In this document: positions 36,658-44,007 of the stretch, in pieces
Position numbering within the stretch: position 1 is the stretch's first letter
Layout of the letters: every line of letters begins with the position of its first letter
From: Streptomyces carminius
GTDB lineage: Bacteria; Actinomycetota; Actinomycetes; Streptomycetales; Streptomycetaceae
Reading direction: 5' to 3'
NCBI RefSeq assembly: GCF_002794255.1
Contig: NZ_PGGW01000061.1
Span: 1 to 64,000, forward strand
DNA: 64,000 nucleotides
The notes under the pieces: model-generated
Databases searched by the model: none
Told to the model about the DNA's origin: nothing
The model's input: the letters and a program-made list of their open reading frames with translations, nothing else
Position numbers and translations under genes: made by a program

Positions 36658-37422
36658 TCAGGCCGCCGCGTGGCGCGACAGGACGGTGCGGAAGTCGGCC
36701 TCGAAGGCGTCGTAGCGGCGCCGCAGCTCCTCCCCCGGCCAGTCGCCGGGCAGGAGTTCGGCGGGCAGCAGCGGGTCGGCGAGCAGATGGCGCAGCACGG
36801 CGGCCGAGACGGTGAAGCGCCGGGCCAAGTCCCCGGCCTCCTCGGCGGCACCGGCGGCGGCCAGCAGCGCACGGGACCGTGCCGCCCAGCCGTCCAGGTC
36901 CCACAGCCGGGCGGCCAGCGCCGCCGGATCGCCCTCGGGGGCGCCGGTCAGCAGGGTGCACTGGCCGGTGACCACGGCCGGGCGGGGCCGCGGCAGGTTG
37001 GCGGGGCGCAGCCAGGTTCCCTCGCGCAGTTCGGCCAGCCGCAGTCCGGCCATGGCCCGGCGCAGGGCGCCCCGGTCGGCCGCGGCCCGGCGCTCGGCGG
37101 TGACGACGGCGATCTCCCATTCACCGCGCCAGTCGCGGGTGCGGGGCGCGCGGCTGTCGTCCTGGCGGGCCTGGCGCTCCAGCAGCCGCGCGGTGAGGCC
37201 GTAGGAGCCGTCCGCGCGCTGGACGAGGTCACCGGCGGCGACCATGCGCGACAGCGCCACCCGCACGGTGCCCTCGGCGATCCCGAAGACCTCCCCCACC
37301 CGTACCAGGGCCCGGGCGGGCAGTGCCGGCGGGTGGTGGCCGAGCAGGGTGCTGAGCACGACCGAGCGGGCCGTCAGCGGGCGCGGCGCGGCCGGGTCGG
37401 GGGTGCCGTCCGTGGTGTCCAT
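36658..37422 (-). CDS. PaaX family transcriptional regulator
   Basis: 254 residues: an N-terminal winged helix (about 15-75, ARALVRVGEVFGIAEGTVRVALSRMVAAGDLVQR pattern), a central PaaX domain (DWRGEWEIAVVTAERR) and a C-terminal PaaX_C region (FRTVLSRH). In proteobacteria PaaX represses phenylacetate catabolism and responds to phenylacetyl-CoA. Here the only neighbour in position to be controlled is the divergent acyl-CoA dehydrogenase, so an acyl-CoA effector is plausible. Confidence 0.92.
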   Translation of the reverse strand: MDTTDGTPDPAAPRPLTARSVVLSTLLGHHPPALPARALVRVGEVFGIAEGTVRVALSRMVAAGDLVQRADGSYGLTARLLERQARQDDSRAPRTRDWRGEWEIAVVTAERRAAADRGALRRAMAGLRLAELREGTWLRPANLPRPRPAVVTGQCTLLTGAPEGDPAALAARLWDLDGWAARSRALLAAAGAAEEAGDLARRFTVSAAVLRHLLADPLLPAELLPGDWPGEELRRRYDAFEADFRTVLSRHAAA

Positions 37423-37449
37423 GGGCAGGGCGATCCTAGCCCGCAGCGG

Positions 37450-37490
37450 GTGTTACGTTCTTCCGCCACGTGCAACCGATGTGTAACGTC
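37450..37490. promoter_or_regulatory. Repeated element in the PaaX/acyl-CoA dehydrogenase promoter region
   Basis: GTGTTACGTTC at 37450-37460 and GTGTAACGTC at 37481-37490 are 31 bp apart (three helical turns), with inverted GTTAC/GTAAC cores. They are a reasonable operator for the divergent PaaX-like regulator. Confidence 0.45.
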
Positions 37491-37529
37491 GGAGTGCGGA
37501 GCCCGCCGTCCCGCCCCTTGGAGGCCGCC

Positions 37530-39167
37530 GTGAGCGCCACCCACGAAGTGACCAACCAGCCACCGCCGCCGACCGGCTTCACCGCGGCGGACGAGCCCGC
37601 CCTGCCGGAGGCGCTGCACCGGCACGGCGCCGGCTGGGGCGAGGCGGAGGTGCGGGAGCTGGGCGCGCTGGCGGGTACGCCCGAGGTGTGGGAGTGGGCC
37701 CGGACGGCCGAGGAGTGCCCGCCCCGGCTGCGCACCCACGACCGTTACGGGCACCGGATCGACGAGGTGGAGTTCCACCCCTCCTGGCACCACCTGATGC
37801 GCACGGCCGTGGAGCACGGGCTGCACGCCGCGCCCTGGGCGGAGCCCCGACCCGGCGCGCATCTGGTGCGCGCCGCCAAGTTCTACCTGTGGTCCCAGGC
37901 CGAGGCCGGGCACGGCTGCCCCGTCTCCATGACGTACGCCGCCGTTCCCGCGCTGCGCGCGCAGCCGGAGCTGGCCGCCGGGTACGAGCCGCTGCTGGCC
38001 GCCCGCTCCTACGAGTCCGGGTCGCGGCCGCCGCTGGAGAAGTCCGGGCTGATCGCGGGCATGTCGATGACGGAGAAGCAGGGCGGCTCGGACGTACGGG
38101 CCAACACCACCCGTGCCGTTCCCGCGGGCGACGGCACCTGCCGGCTCACCGGGCACAAGTGGTTCACCTCCGCCCCGATGAGCGACCTCTTCCTGGTGCT
38201 GGCGCAGGCGGAGGAGGGGCTGAGCTGCTTCCTGCTGCCGCGCGTGCTGCCCGACGGCACCCGCAACGCCATGCGTCTGATGCGGCTGAAGGACAAGCTG
38301 GGCAACCGCTCCAACGCCTCCGCCGAGGTGGAGTACGACGGCGCCCTCGCCTGGCCGGTCGGCGAGCCGGGCCGCGGGGTGCGCACCATCGTGGAGATGG
38401 TCAACATGACCCGGCTGGACTGCGTCCTGGGCACGGCGGCGGGCATGCGCGCCGGACTGCGGCAGGCCCTGCACCACACCGCGCACCGGCGGGCCTTCGG
38501 CGCGGCGCTGGCCGACCAGCCGCTGATGCGTTCGGTCCTGGCGGACCTGGCGGTCGAGTCGGAGGCCGCCACCGTGCTGGGCCTGCGGCTGGCGGCGGCG
38601 GTGGACGCGGCGCACGCCGGGGACGCCGCCGAGGCGGCCTTCCGGCGGCTGGCCCTGGCCGTGTCCAAGTACTGGGTGTGCAAGCGCGGCAGCGCCCACG
38701 CGGCCGAGGCGCTGGAGTGCCTGGGCGGCAACGGCTACGTCGAGGAGTCGGGCATGCCGCGGCTGTACCGGGAGGCACCGCTGCTGTCGATCTGGGAGGG
38801 CTCGGGGAACGTCGCGGCCCTCGACGTGCTGCGCGTCCTGGCGAGGGAGCCCGCCGCGCTGGACGCCGTCCTGGCCGAGGTGGACGCCGCCGCCGGTGCC
38901 GACGCCCGGCTGGACGCGGCCGCCGCCCGGGTGCGGGAGATGCTGCCGGAGCCGGCGGACCCGGCCGGCGCGCAACTGCGCGCCCGGGTGCTGGCCGAGC
39001 GGCTGGCGCTGGTGCTGCAGGGCAGCCTGCTGGTGCGGCACAGCACCCCGGCCGTCGCCGACGCGTTCTGCGCCTCCCGGCTCGGCGGGGACTGGGGGCA
39101 CGCCTTCGGCACGCTCCCGGCCGGGGCCGACACCGGCGCGATCCTGGAGCGCGCCCGGACGGAGTGA
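37530..39167 (+). CDS. AidB-like acyl-CoA dehydrogenase
   Basis: 545 residues, the AidB length rather than the 380-residue standard acyl-CoA dehydrogenase. It has SMTEKQGGSDVRANTTRA (FAD/substrate contacts), GHKWFTSAPMSDLFLVLAQ, ECLGGNGYVEESGMPRLYRE and LLSIWEGSGNVAALDVLR, which mark the AidB/isovaleryl-CoA dehydrogenase branch. E. coli AidB is a flavoprotein of the alkylation response with weak dehydrogenase activity. The role of actinobacterial members is unclear. The GTG start has TTGGAGG five bases upstream. It is divergent from the PaaX-like regulator. Confidence 0.93.
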   Translation: MSATHEVTNQPPPPTGFTAADEPALPEALHRHGAGWGEAEVRELGALAGTPEVWEWARTAEECPPRLRTHDRYGHRIDEVEFHPSWHHLMRTAVEHGLHAAPWAEPRPGAHLVRAAKFYLWSQAEAGHGCPVSMTYAAVPALRAQPELAAGYEPLLAARSYESGSRPPLEKSGLIAGMSMTEKQGGSDVRANTTRAVPAGDGTCRLTGHKWFTSAPMSDLFLVLAQAEEGLSCFLLPRVLPDGTRNAMRLMRLKDKLGNRSNASAEVEYDGALAWPVGEPGRGVRTIVEMVNMTRLDCVLGTAAGMRAGLRQALHHTAHRRAFGAALADQPLMRSVLADLAVESEAATVLGLRLAAAVDAAHAGDAAEAAFRRLALAVSKYWVCKRGSAHAAEALECLGGNGYVEESGMPRLYREAPLLSIWEGSGNVAALDVLRVLAREPAALDAVLAEVDAAAGADARLDAAAARVREMLPEPADPAGAQLRARVLAERLALVLQGSLLVRHSTPAVADAFCASRLGGDWGHAFGTLPAGADTGAILERARTE

Positions 39168-39205
39168 GGCGGGGCCGGGCCCGCCGTCCGTCACGGACGT
39201 ACGGC

Positions 39206-39231
39206 GCCCGGCCGGCCTGCGCCGGCCGGGC
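39206..39231. terminator. Bidirectional 11-bp hairpin terminator
   Basis: A perfect 11-bp stem with a 4-base loop, between the acyl-CoA dehydrogenase (plus) and the small peptide gene (minus). Confidence 0.7.
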
Positions 39232-39245
39232 ACCTCCCCGGAGCG

Positions 39246-39401
39246 CTACGCCCCGTCGCCCCACGGGCTGCCGGGCTCGTCGGCGGGCATGGACGTCCCG
39301 TGCCCGGGTCCGTCACCCCACGGGCCCTCGGGATCCTGTTGAGCGGGCGTGGACGTCCCCTGCTGGGGCCCCTCCCTCGGATCGATCTCCTCACCGGGCA
39401 T
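39246..39401 (-). CDS. 51-residue repeat peptide of unknown function
   Basis: A short gene with a clear ribosome site (GGGGAG six bases before ATG) and its own terminator. The peptide is acidic and made of two imperfect repeats of about 18 residues, each with GTS-x-PA ... PWGDG. It has no signal peptide or membrane helix and no cysteine. The repeat structure is reminiscent of some precursor peptides, but no modification or protease gene is adjacent, so I make no functional claim. It could also be a conserved small acidic protein. The 173 bases upstream (39402-39574) hold only its leader and the end of the next operon. Confidence 0.65.
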   Translation of the reverse strand: MPGEEIDPREGPQQGTSTPAQQDPEGPWGDGPGHGTSMPADEPGSPWGDGA

Positions 39402-39530
39402 AACCGGCTCCCCTCGAAAGAGACAGCGAAACTGACACATGTGAAGCTAATCGGAGACAGGGAGCGAAGAGGGCGAAAGACCTGTTTTCCTCGTGAACCG
39501 ACCGCTCGGCTTCTCCTGGCTTGCGGAAAG

Positions 39531-39545
39531 GGCCGGATTCCGGCC
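39531..39545 (-). terminator. Short hairpin after the exopolysaccharide operon
   Basis: GGCCGGATTCCGGCC, a 6-bp perfect stem, 30 bases past the last gene of the operon. A weak terminator candidate. Confidence 0.4.
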
Positions 39546-39574
39546 GCTCCCGAGCACTTGAGGCACCCGGCCGC

Positions 39575-40492
39575 TCAGCAGGTGCTCCGCCAGGCGCCCA
39601 GGGCGAGGCGCTTGCGGATCGAGCTGAGGCCCAGGCGGCGCGAGAGGCCGCAGAACTCCTCGGTGGGCAGGGCGTACTCGGCATGGAGGACGGCCTTGCC
39701 GCGCTCGGTGAACGGGGCCAGCTTCGCGCACTCGCCGAACTCGGCGCACTCCTCGTTGACCGCGAAGTCGAAGACGTCCACCAGTTCGGGGATCTGGTCG
39801 AGGTCGTTCTTCAGGCCGGCCGACAGCCCCCGCTCGTGGGCGAGTGCGGCGACCATCCGGTTGAACGCGAGCTGGTGGGCGGCGGTGAGCGGGAAGCCGG
39901 TGTCGTGGCGGTAGCCGTCGAGCAGGTCGGGCTCGACGGCGTCGAAGCCCTTCTCCGCGCACATGTCCAGCCGGGCGGCCAGGACGGGGCGCAGCACGTC
40001 CAGCCGGCGGATGTCCACCCATCTCTCGCCGGGCCAGCCGTTGCCCCGGCCCAGGACGGCGGGCGGGTATGCGCCGCGGTCGGGGCGGAAGTCCTCCCAG
40101 GCCCCGGCGTTGAGGTAGCAGATCACCTTCCGGCCCCGGGTGTGCAGGGCGGCGACGGTGTCCGCGCCGTTCTCGAAGCCGTCGATGTCGAAGACCTCCG
40201 CGTCCACGGTCGGGTCGACGCGGCCCTGGAGCTGCCACTGCCAGGTGGTGCCGGGCTCCGGACGCCAGCGGGCTCGGCGAGGCGGCGGTCCGCCCGACCG
40301 GGGAGGGCCCGGCGCAGCGGTGTCCGGCGAGGAGGTGTCCGGCGGAACGGCGCCGGTGGAGCCGGTGGGGAGGGGGCCGGGTGCGGTGGCGGTGCCCGTG
40401 GGGACGGGGTCCGGCCCGGTGGCACCCGGGCATCCCGTCAGGAGCAGCAGGGCGCACAGCGGCGGCAGCAGGGCGGCGAGGCGGCGGTTCAC
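39575..40492 (-). CDS. GH114 family lipoprotein, endo-alpha-1,4-galactosaminidase-like (Ega3-like)
   Basis: 305 residues. Lipobox LLTGC gives anchor C21, followed by a Pro/Thr-rich linker and the GH114 barrel (about 75-305). GH114 markers are FDIDGFEN, VICYLNAGAWEDFRPD, GFDAVEPDLLDGY (probable catalytic acid region) and AGLKNDLDQIPEL. The known member, fungal Ega3, cuts galactosamine-containing galactosaminogalactan, and PelA's hydrolase domain is related. It is the last gene of the operon, starting by a 4-bp overlap (GTGA) with the spherulin-4-like gene and carrying its own GGAGG. Confidence 0.92.
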   Translation of the reverse strand: MNRRLAALLPPLCALLLLTGCPGATGPDPVPTGTATAPGPLPTGSTGAVPPDTSSPDTAAPGPPRSGGPPPRRARWRPEPGTTWQWQLQGRVDPTVDAEVFDIDGFENGADTVAALHTRGRKVICYLNAGAWEDFRPDRGAYPPAVLGRGNGWPGERWVDIRRLDVLRPVLAARLDMCAEKGFDAVEPDLLDGYRHDTGFPLTAAHQLAFNRMVAALAHERGLSAGLKNDLDQIPELVDVFDFAVNEECAEFGECAKLAPFTERGKAVLHAEYALPTEEFCGLSRRLGLSSIRKRLALGAWRSTC

Positions 40493-41199
40493 GGCGGCCC
40501 TCCGGAACGGCCGGCGGCCGGCGGCACCGACCGCCAGGGGTTGGCGCCCCGGCCCGGCACCGCGCAGTGCACCGCCGCGCCGCGCTCGTGCGCCAGCCGG
40601 GCCACCGCGGTGTCCAGGTGCCCGGGCACGGCGTACACCAGATGGCAGAAGCGGTGCGGGGGGTGGCCCCGGGTCCACCGGGGGACCTCGGCACGGCGGT
40701 AGTCCGTCCAGCTCCCCTCGAAGGTGACCAGCAGATCGGCCAGCCGCGCGTATCCGGGGTCGGGGTGGGCGCCAGGGTTGAGGACGGCCGTGGCCGCGCC
40801 CAGTCGCCGGGCGGCCCGCACCAGGCGGCGGTAGCGGGGCAGCGAGGCGGGAACGGAGGCGGCCCGGTCGAGGAAGACGCCGTCCACGCCGTACCAGCGG
40901 CGGTGGCGGTACACGTCGCGGAGCACCGCGCGCGCCGGGCGCGTGCCGTAGTCGGTGTCCGCGTAGCCCAGCAGCGGCACCCCGGCGCGGCGCAGCCGGG
41001 CGGCGGCCGAGGCGAAGGCCGGGTCGGGGCGCGGGCCGGGGCCGTCCGCGGCGTTGAGGACGACGCCGTACAGCCGCCCGGCGGCCCGGGACAGCGCTGC
41101 CCAGGCCGCCGGGTCCGCGGCCGGGTGGACGTACAGCGGTACGAGCAGCCGGCCCGGCGCCCCGGCGGGCTCCCGCGCGGCGGCACCCGCGGCGCTCAC
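40489..41199 (-). CDS. Spherulation-specific family 4 protein (Sph3/GH135-like)
   Basis: 236 residues, a single barrel of the spherulin-4 family: LLVPLYVHPAADPAAWAAL, YGVVLNAADGPG, GVPLLGYADTDYGTRPA, YGVDGVFLDRA and WTDYRRAEV. Fungal Sph3 (GH135) is a glycosidase that hydrolyses galactosaminogalactan and is essential for its synthesis. No signal peptide is visible, unlike the neighbouring GH114 and deacetylase. It may work in the cytosol, use an unusual export route, or have a start further upstream inside the preceding gene. It overlaps its neighbours by 4 bp on both sides. Confidence 0.88.
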   Translation of the reverse strand: MSAAGAAAREPAGAPGRLLVPLYVHPAADPAAWAALSRAAGRLYGVVLNAADGPGPRPDPAFASAAARLRRAGVPLLGYADTDYGTRPARAVLRDVYRHRRWYGVDGVFLDRAASVPASLPRYRRLVRAARRLGAATAVLNPGAHPDPGYARLADLLVTFEGSWTDYRRAEVPRWTRGHPPHRFCHLVYAVPGHLDTAVARLAHERGAAVHCAVPGRGANPWRSVPPAAGRSGGPP

Positions 41200-42125
41200 G
41201 GGGCCGCTCCCGCGCCGGCCGTCCACAGGTCGGCGAGGGACTCCTCCAGGGTGCGCCGGGGCCGCCAGCCCAGCGCCCCGGCGGCGGCGGAGACGTCGGC
41301 CTGCTGCCAGGCGACGGCGGCCGAGCGCGCCGAGCCGTCGCCCTTCTCGTCGATCCGTCCCCGGAAGGCGGCGGCCCGGGCCAGCCCTTCGGCGACGTCC
41401 CGCACGGGGCGGGCCCGCCCGCCCGCGATGTTGAGCACCCCGGGCAGCGGGCCGGGGGCGAGCGCGGCGGCGGTCGCGGCGGCGGCGACGTCGCGGGGGT
41501 CGACGAAGTCGCGGTACGCCGACAGGTCGCCGACCCGCACCACGCCGCCGGCCCGCCGCAGTTCGGCGGCGAGCCGGCCGGGCAGCGAGAAGGGCGGGGC
41601 GCCGGGGCCGGCCGGGTTGAACACCCGCAGCACCACGGCGTCCAGACCGGAGCCGGTGACCGCCAGGGTGCCGGCCAGTTTGGCGGCGCCGTACAGCCCG
41701 ACCGGACGGGTGGGATGGTCCTCGGCCAGCGGGTGCCCGGGCTCGCCCGGCCCGTACTCCGCCGCCGAGCCGAGATGGACCAGCCGGGCACCGGGCACGG
41801 CCGCGCGCAGGGCGGCGCACAGGACGGCCGGGCCGCGGGCGTTGGCCCCGGTGAGGTGGAGGGCGTCGCCGCCGACGGCGCCCGCGCAGTTGACCACGGC
41901 GTCCGGGCCCAGGTCCGCCAGGAGGGCGGCCAGTCCGGCCGGGTCCGCGGCGGCCAGGTCCACCGTCAGGTCCACGGTGGGGTCCGGTGCCGGTCCGGAG
42001 GCGGCGGGTGCGGCGGGGCCGGGGGCGCGGCCCGCGCGGAGCACCTGCACGCCCGGCCGGGCGTGCAGGTGCTCCGCGGTGTGCCTGCCCAGCCAGCCGG
42101 TGGCCCCCAGGACGAGTACGCGCAT
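41196..42125 (-). CDS. NAD-dependent epimerase/reductase (extended SDR)
   Basis: 309 residues with the Rossmann motif GATGWLGRH at 7-15, NCAGAVGGD, the Ser in HLGSAAEYG and YGAAK as the catalytic Tyr-Lys. The overall form is that of sugar-nucleotide 4-epimerases or 4-ketoreductases. Within this operon it could set the C4 configuration of an NDP-hexosamine (as fungal Uge3 does), or reduce the 4-keto sugar made by the neighbouring 4,6-dehydratase. Sequence alone does not decide. It begins ten bases after the nucleotidyltransferase. Confidence 0.87.
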   Translation of the reverse strand: MRVLVLGATGWLGRHTAEHLHARPGVQVLRAGRAPGPAAPAASGPAPDPTVDLTVDLAAADPAGLAALLADLGPDAVVNCAGAVGGDALHLTGANARGPAVLCAALRAAVPGARLVHLGSAAEYGPGEPGHPLAEDHPTRPVGLYGAAKLAGTLAVTGSGLDAVVLRVFNPAGPGAPPFSLPGRLAAELRRAGGVVRVGDLSAYRDFVDPRDVAAAATAAALAPGPLPGVLNIAGGRARPVRDVAEGLARAAAFRGRIDEKGDGSARSAAVAWQQADVSAAAGALGWRPRRTLEESLADLWTAGAGAAP

Positions 42126-42134
42126 GCGGGACGG

Positions 42135-42848
42135 TCACACTCCCCTGATCAGCCGGCCGCGGCGCGCGGTGAACTCGGCGTTGGCCCGGTCGTAGTCGTC
42201 GGGCCTTCCGATGTCCAGCCAGTAGCCCTCGAACTCGTAGGCGTACGGCGGGGTGTCCCCCGCCAGCAGGTCGAGCACCACCTCGTCGAAGCCCAGCGGC
42301 AGTCCGGGGGTATAGCGGGCCAGGGCGGCGCGGGAGACCCCGTAGACGCCCATGGAGACGCGGTAGTCCATCCGGGGCTTCTCGGCGAAGCCGGTGACCT
42401 TCCCCGACTCGGTGCTGAGCACCCCGAAGTCGATGTCGACGGTGCGGACACGGGTGGCGATGGTCAGCGGCGCCCCGGAGCCCCGGTGGGTGCGCAGCAC
42501 GTCGCCGAAGTCCAGGTCGGTGAGGATGTCGCCGTTCAGCGCCAGGAAGTGCTCCGGCAGCCGGTCGAGCATCGTCAGCAGCGGTCCCATGGTGCCCAGC
42601 GGGCTGTCCTCGGTGGCGTAGTCCACCCGCAGGCCCCACTGCGAACCGTCGCCGACGTAGGCGCGGATGATGTGGCCCAGGTGTCCGATGGCCAGGGTGC
42701 AGCTGGTGAATCCGGCGCCGGCGAGCTGGCGCAGCACGATCTCCAGGATCGCGTGCCGGTCCCCGATGGGCACCAGCGGCTTGGGCAGGGCGGTGGTGTA
42801 CGGGCGGAGCCGGACGCCCTTCCCTCCGGCCATGATGACTGCGTGCAT
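42135..42848 (-). CDS. Sugar-1-phosphate nucleotidyltransferase
   Basis: 237 residues. The N-terminal MHAVIMAGGKGVRLRPYT and LPKPLVPIGD motifs bind nucleotide and phosphate. LNGDILTDLDF carries the metal-binding Asp and EGYWLDIGRPDDYDRAN closes the core. It has no C-terminal beta-helix, so it is a short GDP-mannose/glucose-1-phosphate type enzyme. In the operon it should activate the building-block sugar for the dehydratase and glycosyltransferase. The nucleotide and sugar are not determined. Confidence 0.92.
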   Translation of the reverse strand: MHAVIMAGGKGVRLRPYTTALPKPLVPIGDRHAILEIVLRQLAGAGFTSCTLAIGHLGHIIRAYVGDGSQWGLRVDYATEDSPLGTMGPLLTMLDRLPEHFLALNGDILTDLDFGDVLRTHRGSGAPLTIATRVRTVDIDFGVLSTESGKVTGFAEKPRMDYRVSMGVYGVSRAALARYTPGLPLGFDEVVLDLLAGDTPPYAYEFEGYWLDIGRPDDYDRANAEFTARRGRLIRGV

Positions 42849-42920
42849 CGGTGCTGTCCTCTCCGTGGTGTGCGGGTGGCGGCGGGTGTGACGGCGGTCG
42901 TGGTGCGGACGCGCCACGGG

Positions 42921-43922
42921 TCAGACGTTGTAGAGGTCGGTCTTGTAGCGGGCGAGGTTCGCCGGGTCGCGGAAGAAGTCGACGGTGTGGGCCAGCCCCT
43001 CCTCCAGGCTGTGGCGCGGCGCCCAGCCGGTGGCCGCCCGCAGCCGGGAGGCGTCGCAGACCAGCCGCATCACCTCGGAGTCGGCGGGCCGCACCCGGTG
43101 CTCGTCCTGGACGACCTCCACCTCGGTGTCCATGAGCTTGCCGATGAGCGCCACCAGGTCGCCGACCGCGATCTCGCCGCCGGTCCCGGCGTTGAGGGTG
43201 CGTCCGACGACGGCCTCGGCGGGCGCGGTGCCCACGGCGAGGAAGGCGGCGGCGGTGTCCTTCACGTAGCTGAAGTCCCGGGTGGGCCGCAGGTCGCCGA
43301 GGGTGACGGTGCGTTTCCCGGCGGCGAGCTGGGCGATCACGGTGGGGATGACGGCGCGCATCGACTGGCGCGGCCCGTAGGTGTTGAACGGCCGCAGGGT
43401 GACCACGGGGGTGCCGAAGCTGGCGTGGTAGCTGTCGGCGAGCCGGTCGCCGCCCGCCTTGGAGGCGGCGTACGGGGACTGGGTGTTGACCGGGTGGTCC
43501 TCGGTGATCGGCACGGTCCGCGCGGTGCCGTAGGTCTCGCTGGTGGAGGTGTGCACCAGCCGCGAGATCCCCTGGTGCCGTACGGCCTCCAGCACGTTGA
43601 GGGTGCCGGTGACGTTGGTCTCCACATAGCTGTGCGGGGCGCGGTACGAGTACGGGATCGCGATGAGCGCGGCCAGGTGGTAGACCGTCTCGGCCCCCTC
43701 GACCAGGCCGTTCACCGAGCCGGGGTCGCGGACGTCGCCGAGGACGGTCTCGACGCCGTCCAGCACCTCCGCCGGCAGGGTCTCCAGCCAGCCGAAGGAG
43801 GAGAAGGAGTTGTACTGGACCATCGCGCGGACCCGGTGGCCGGCCGTGACGAGTGCCTCGACCAGGTGTGAGCCGATGAATCCCTCGGCTCCGGTGACGG
43901 CCACCGGCGGTGCTGCGGACAT
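42921..43922 (-). CDS. NDP-sugar 4,6-dehydratase (LegB-like extended SDR)
   Basis: 333 residues. TGAEGFIGSHLVEAL binds NAD, TSTSETYGTA supplies the catalytic Thr region, YAASKAGGD the Tyr-Lys, and LRPFNTYGPRQS the sugar-nucleotide site. The VQYNSFSSFGWLE segment near 35-48 is typical of LegB, the GDP-GlcNAc 4,6-dehydratase of legionaminic acid synthesis, and close relatives. It suggests that the polymer contains a 6-deoxy (possibly amino) sugar. No sialic-acid synthase accompanies it. Confidence 0.9.
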   Translation of the reverse strand: MSAAPPVAVTGAEGFIGSHLVEALVTAGHRVRAMVQYNSFSSFGWLETLPAEVLDGVETVLGDVRDPGSVNGLVEGAETVYHLAALIAIPYSYRAPHSYVETNVTGTLNVLEAVRHQGISRLVHTSTSETYGTARTVPITEDHPVNTQSPYAASKAGGDRLADSYHASFGTPVVTLRPFNTYGPRQSMRAVIPTVIAQLAAGKRTVTLGDLRPTRDFSYVKDTAAAFLAVGTAPAEAVVGRTLNAGTGGEIAVGDLVALIGKLMDTEVEVVQDEHRVRPADSEVMRLVCDASRLRAATGWAPRHSLEEGLAHTVDFFRDPANLARYKTDLYNV

Positions 43923-44007
43923 GGGCGTACTCCGTTTCTGTCGGCTGCTCTCGGTGTGCTCTCGCTCGTGGTGCCGTGGTGCGGCTGTGCGGTTTACGCG
44001 GGACCGG

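Noticed and set aside
41196..43922. Legionaminic or pseudaminic acid biosynthesis cluster
   Set aside because: Only a LegB-like dehydratase and a nucleotidyltransferase are present. There is no NeuB-type synthase, aminotransferase or acetyltransferase, and the other genes point to a Pel/GAG-like polymer.
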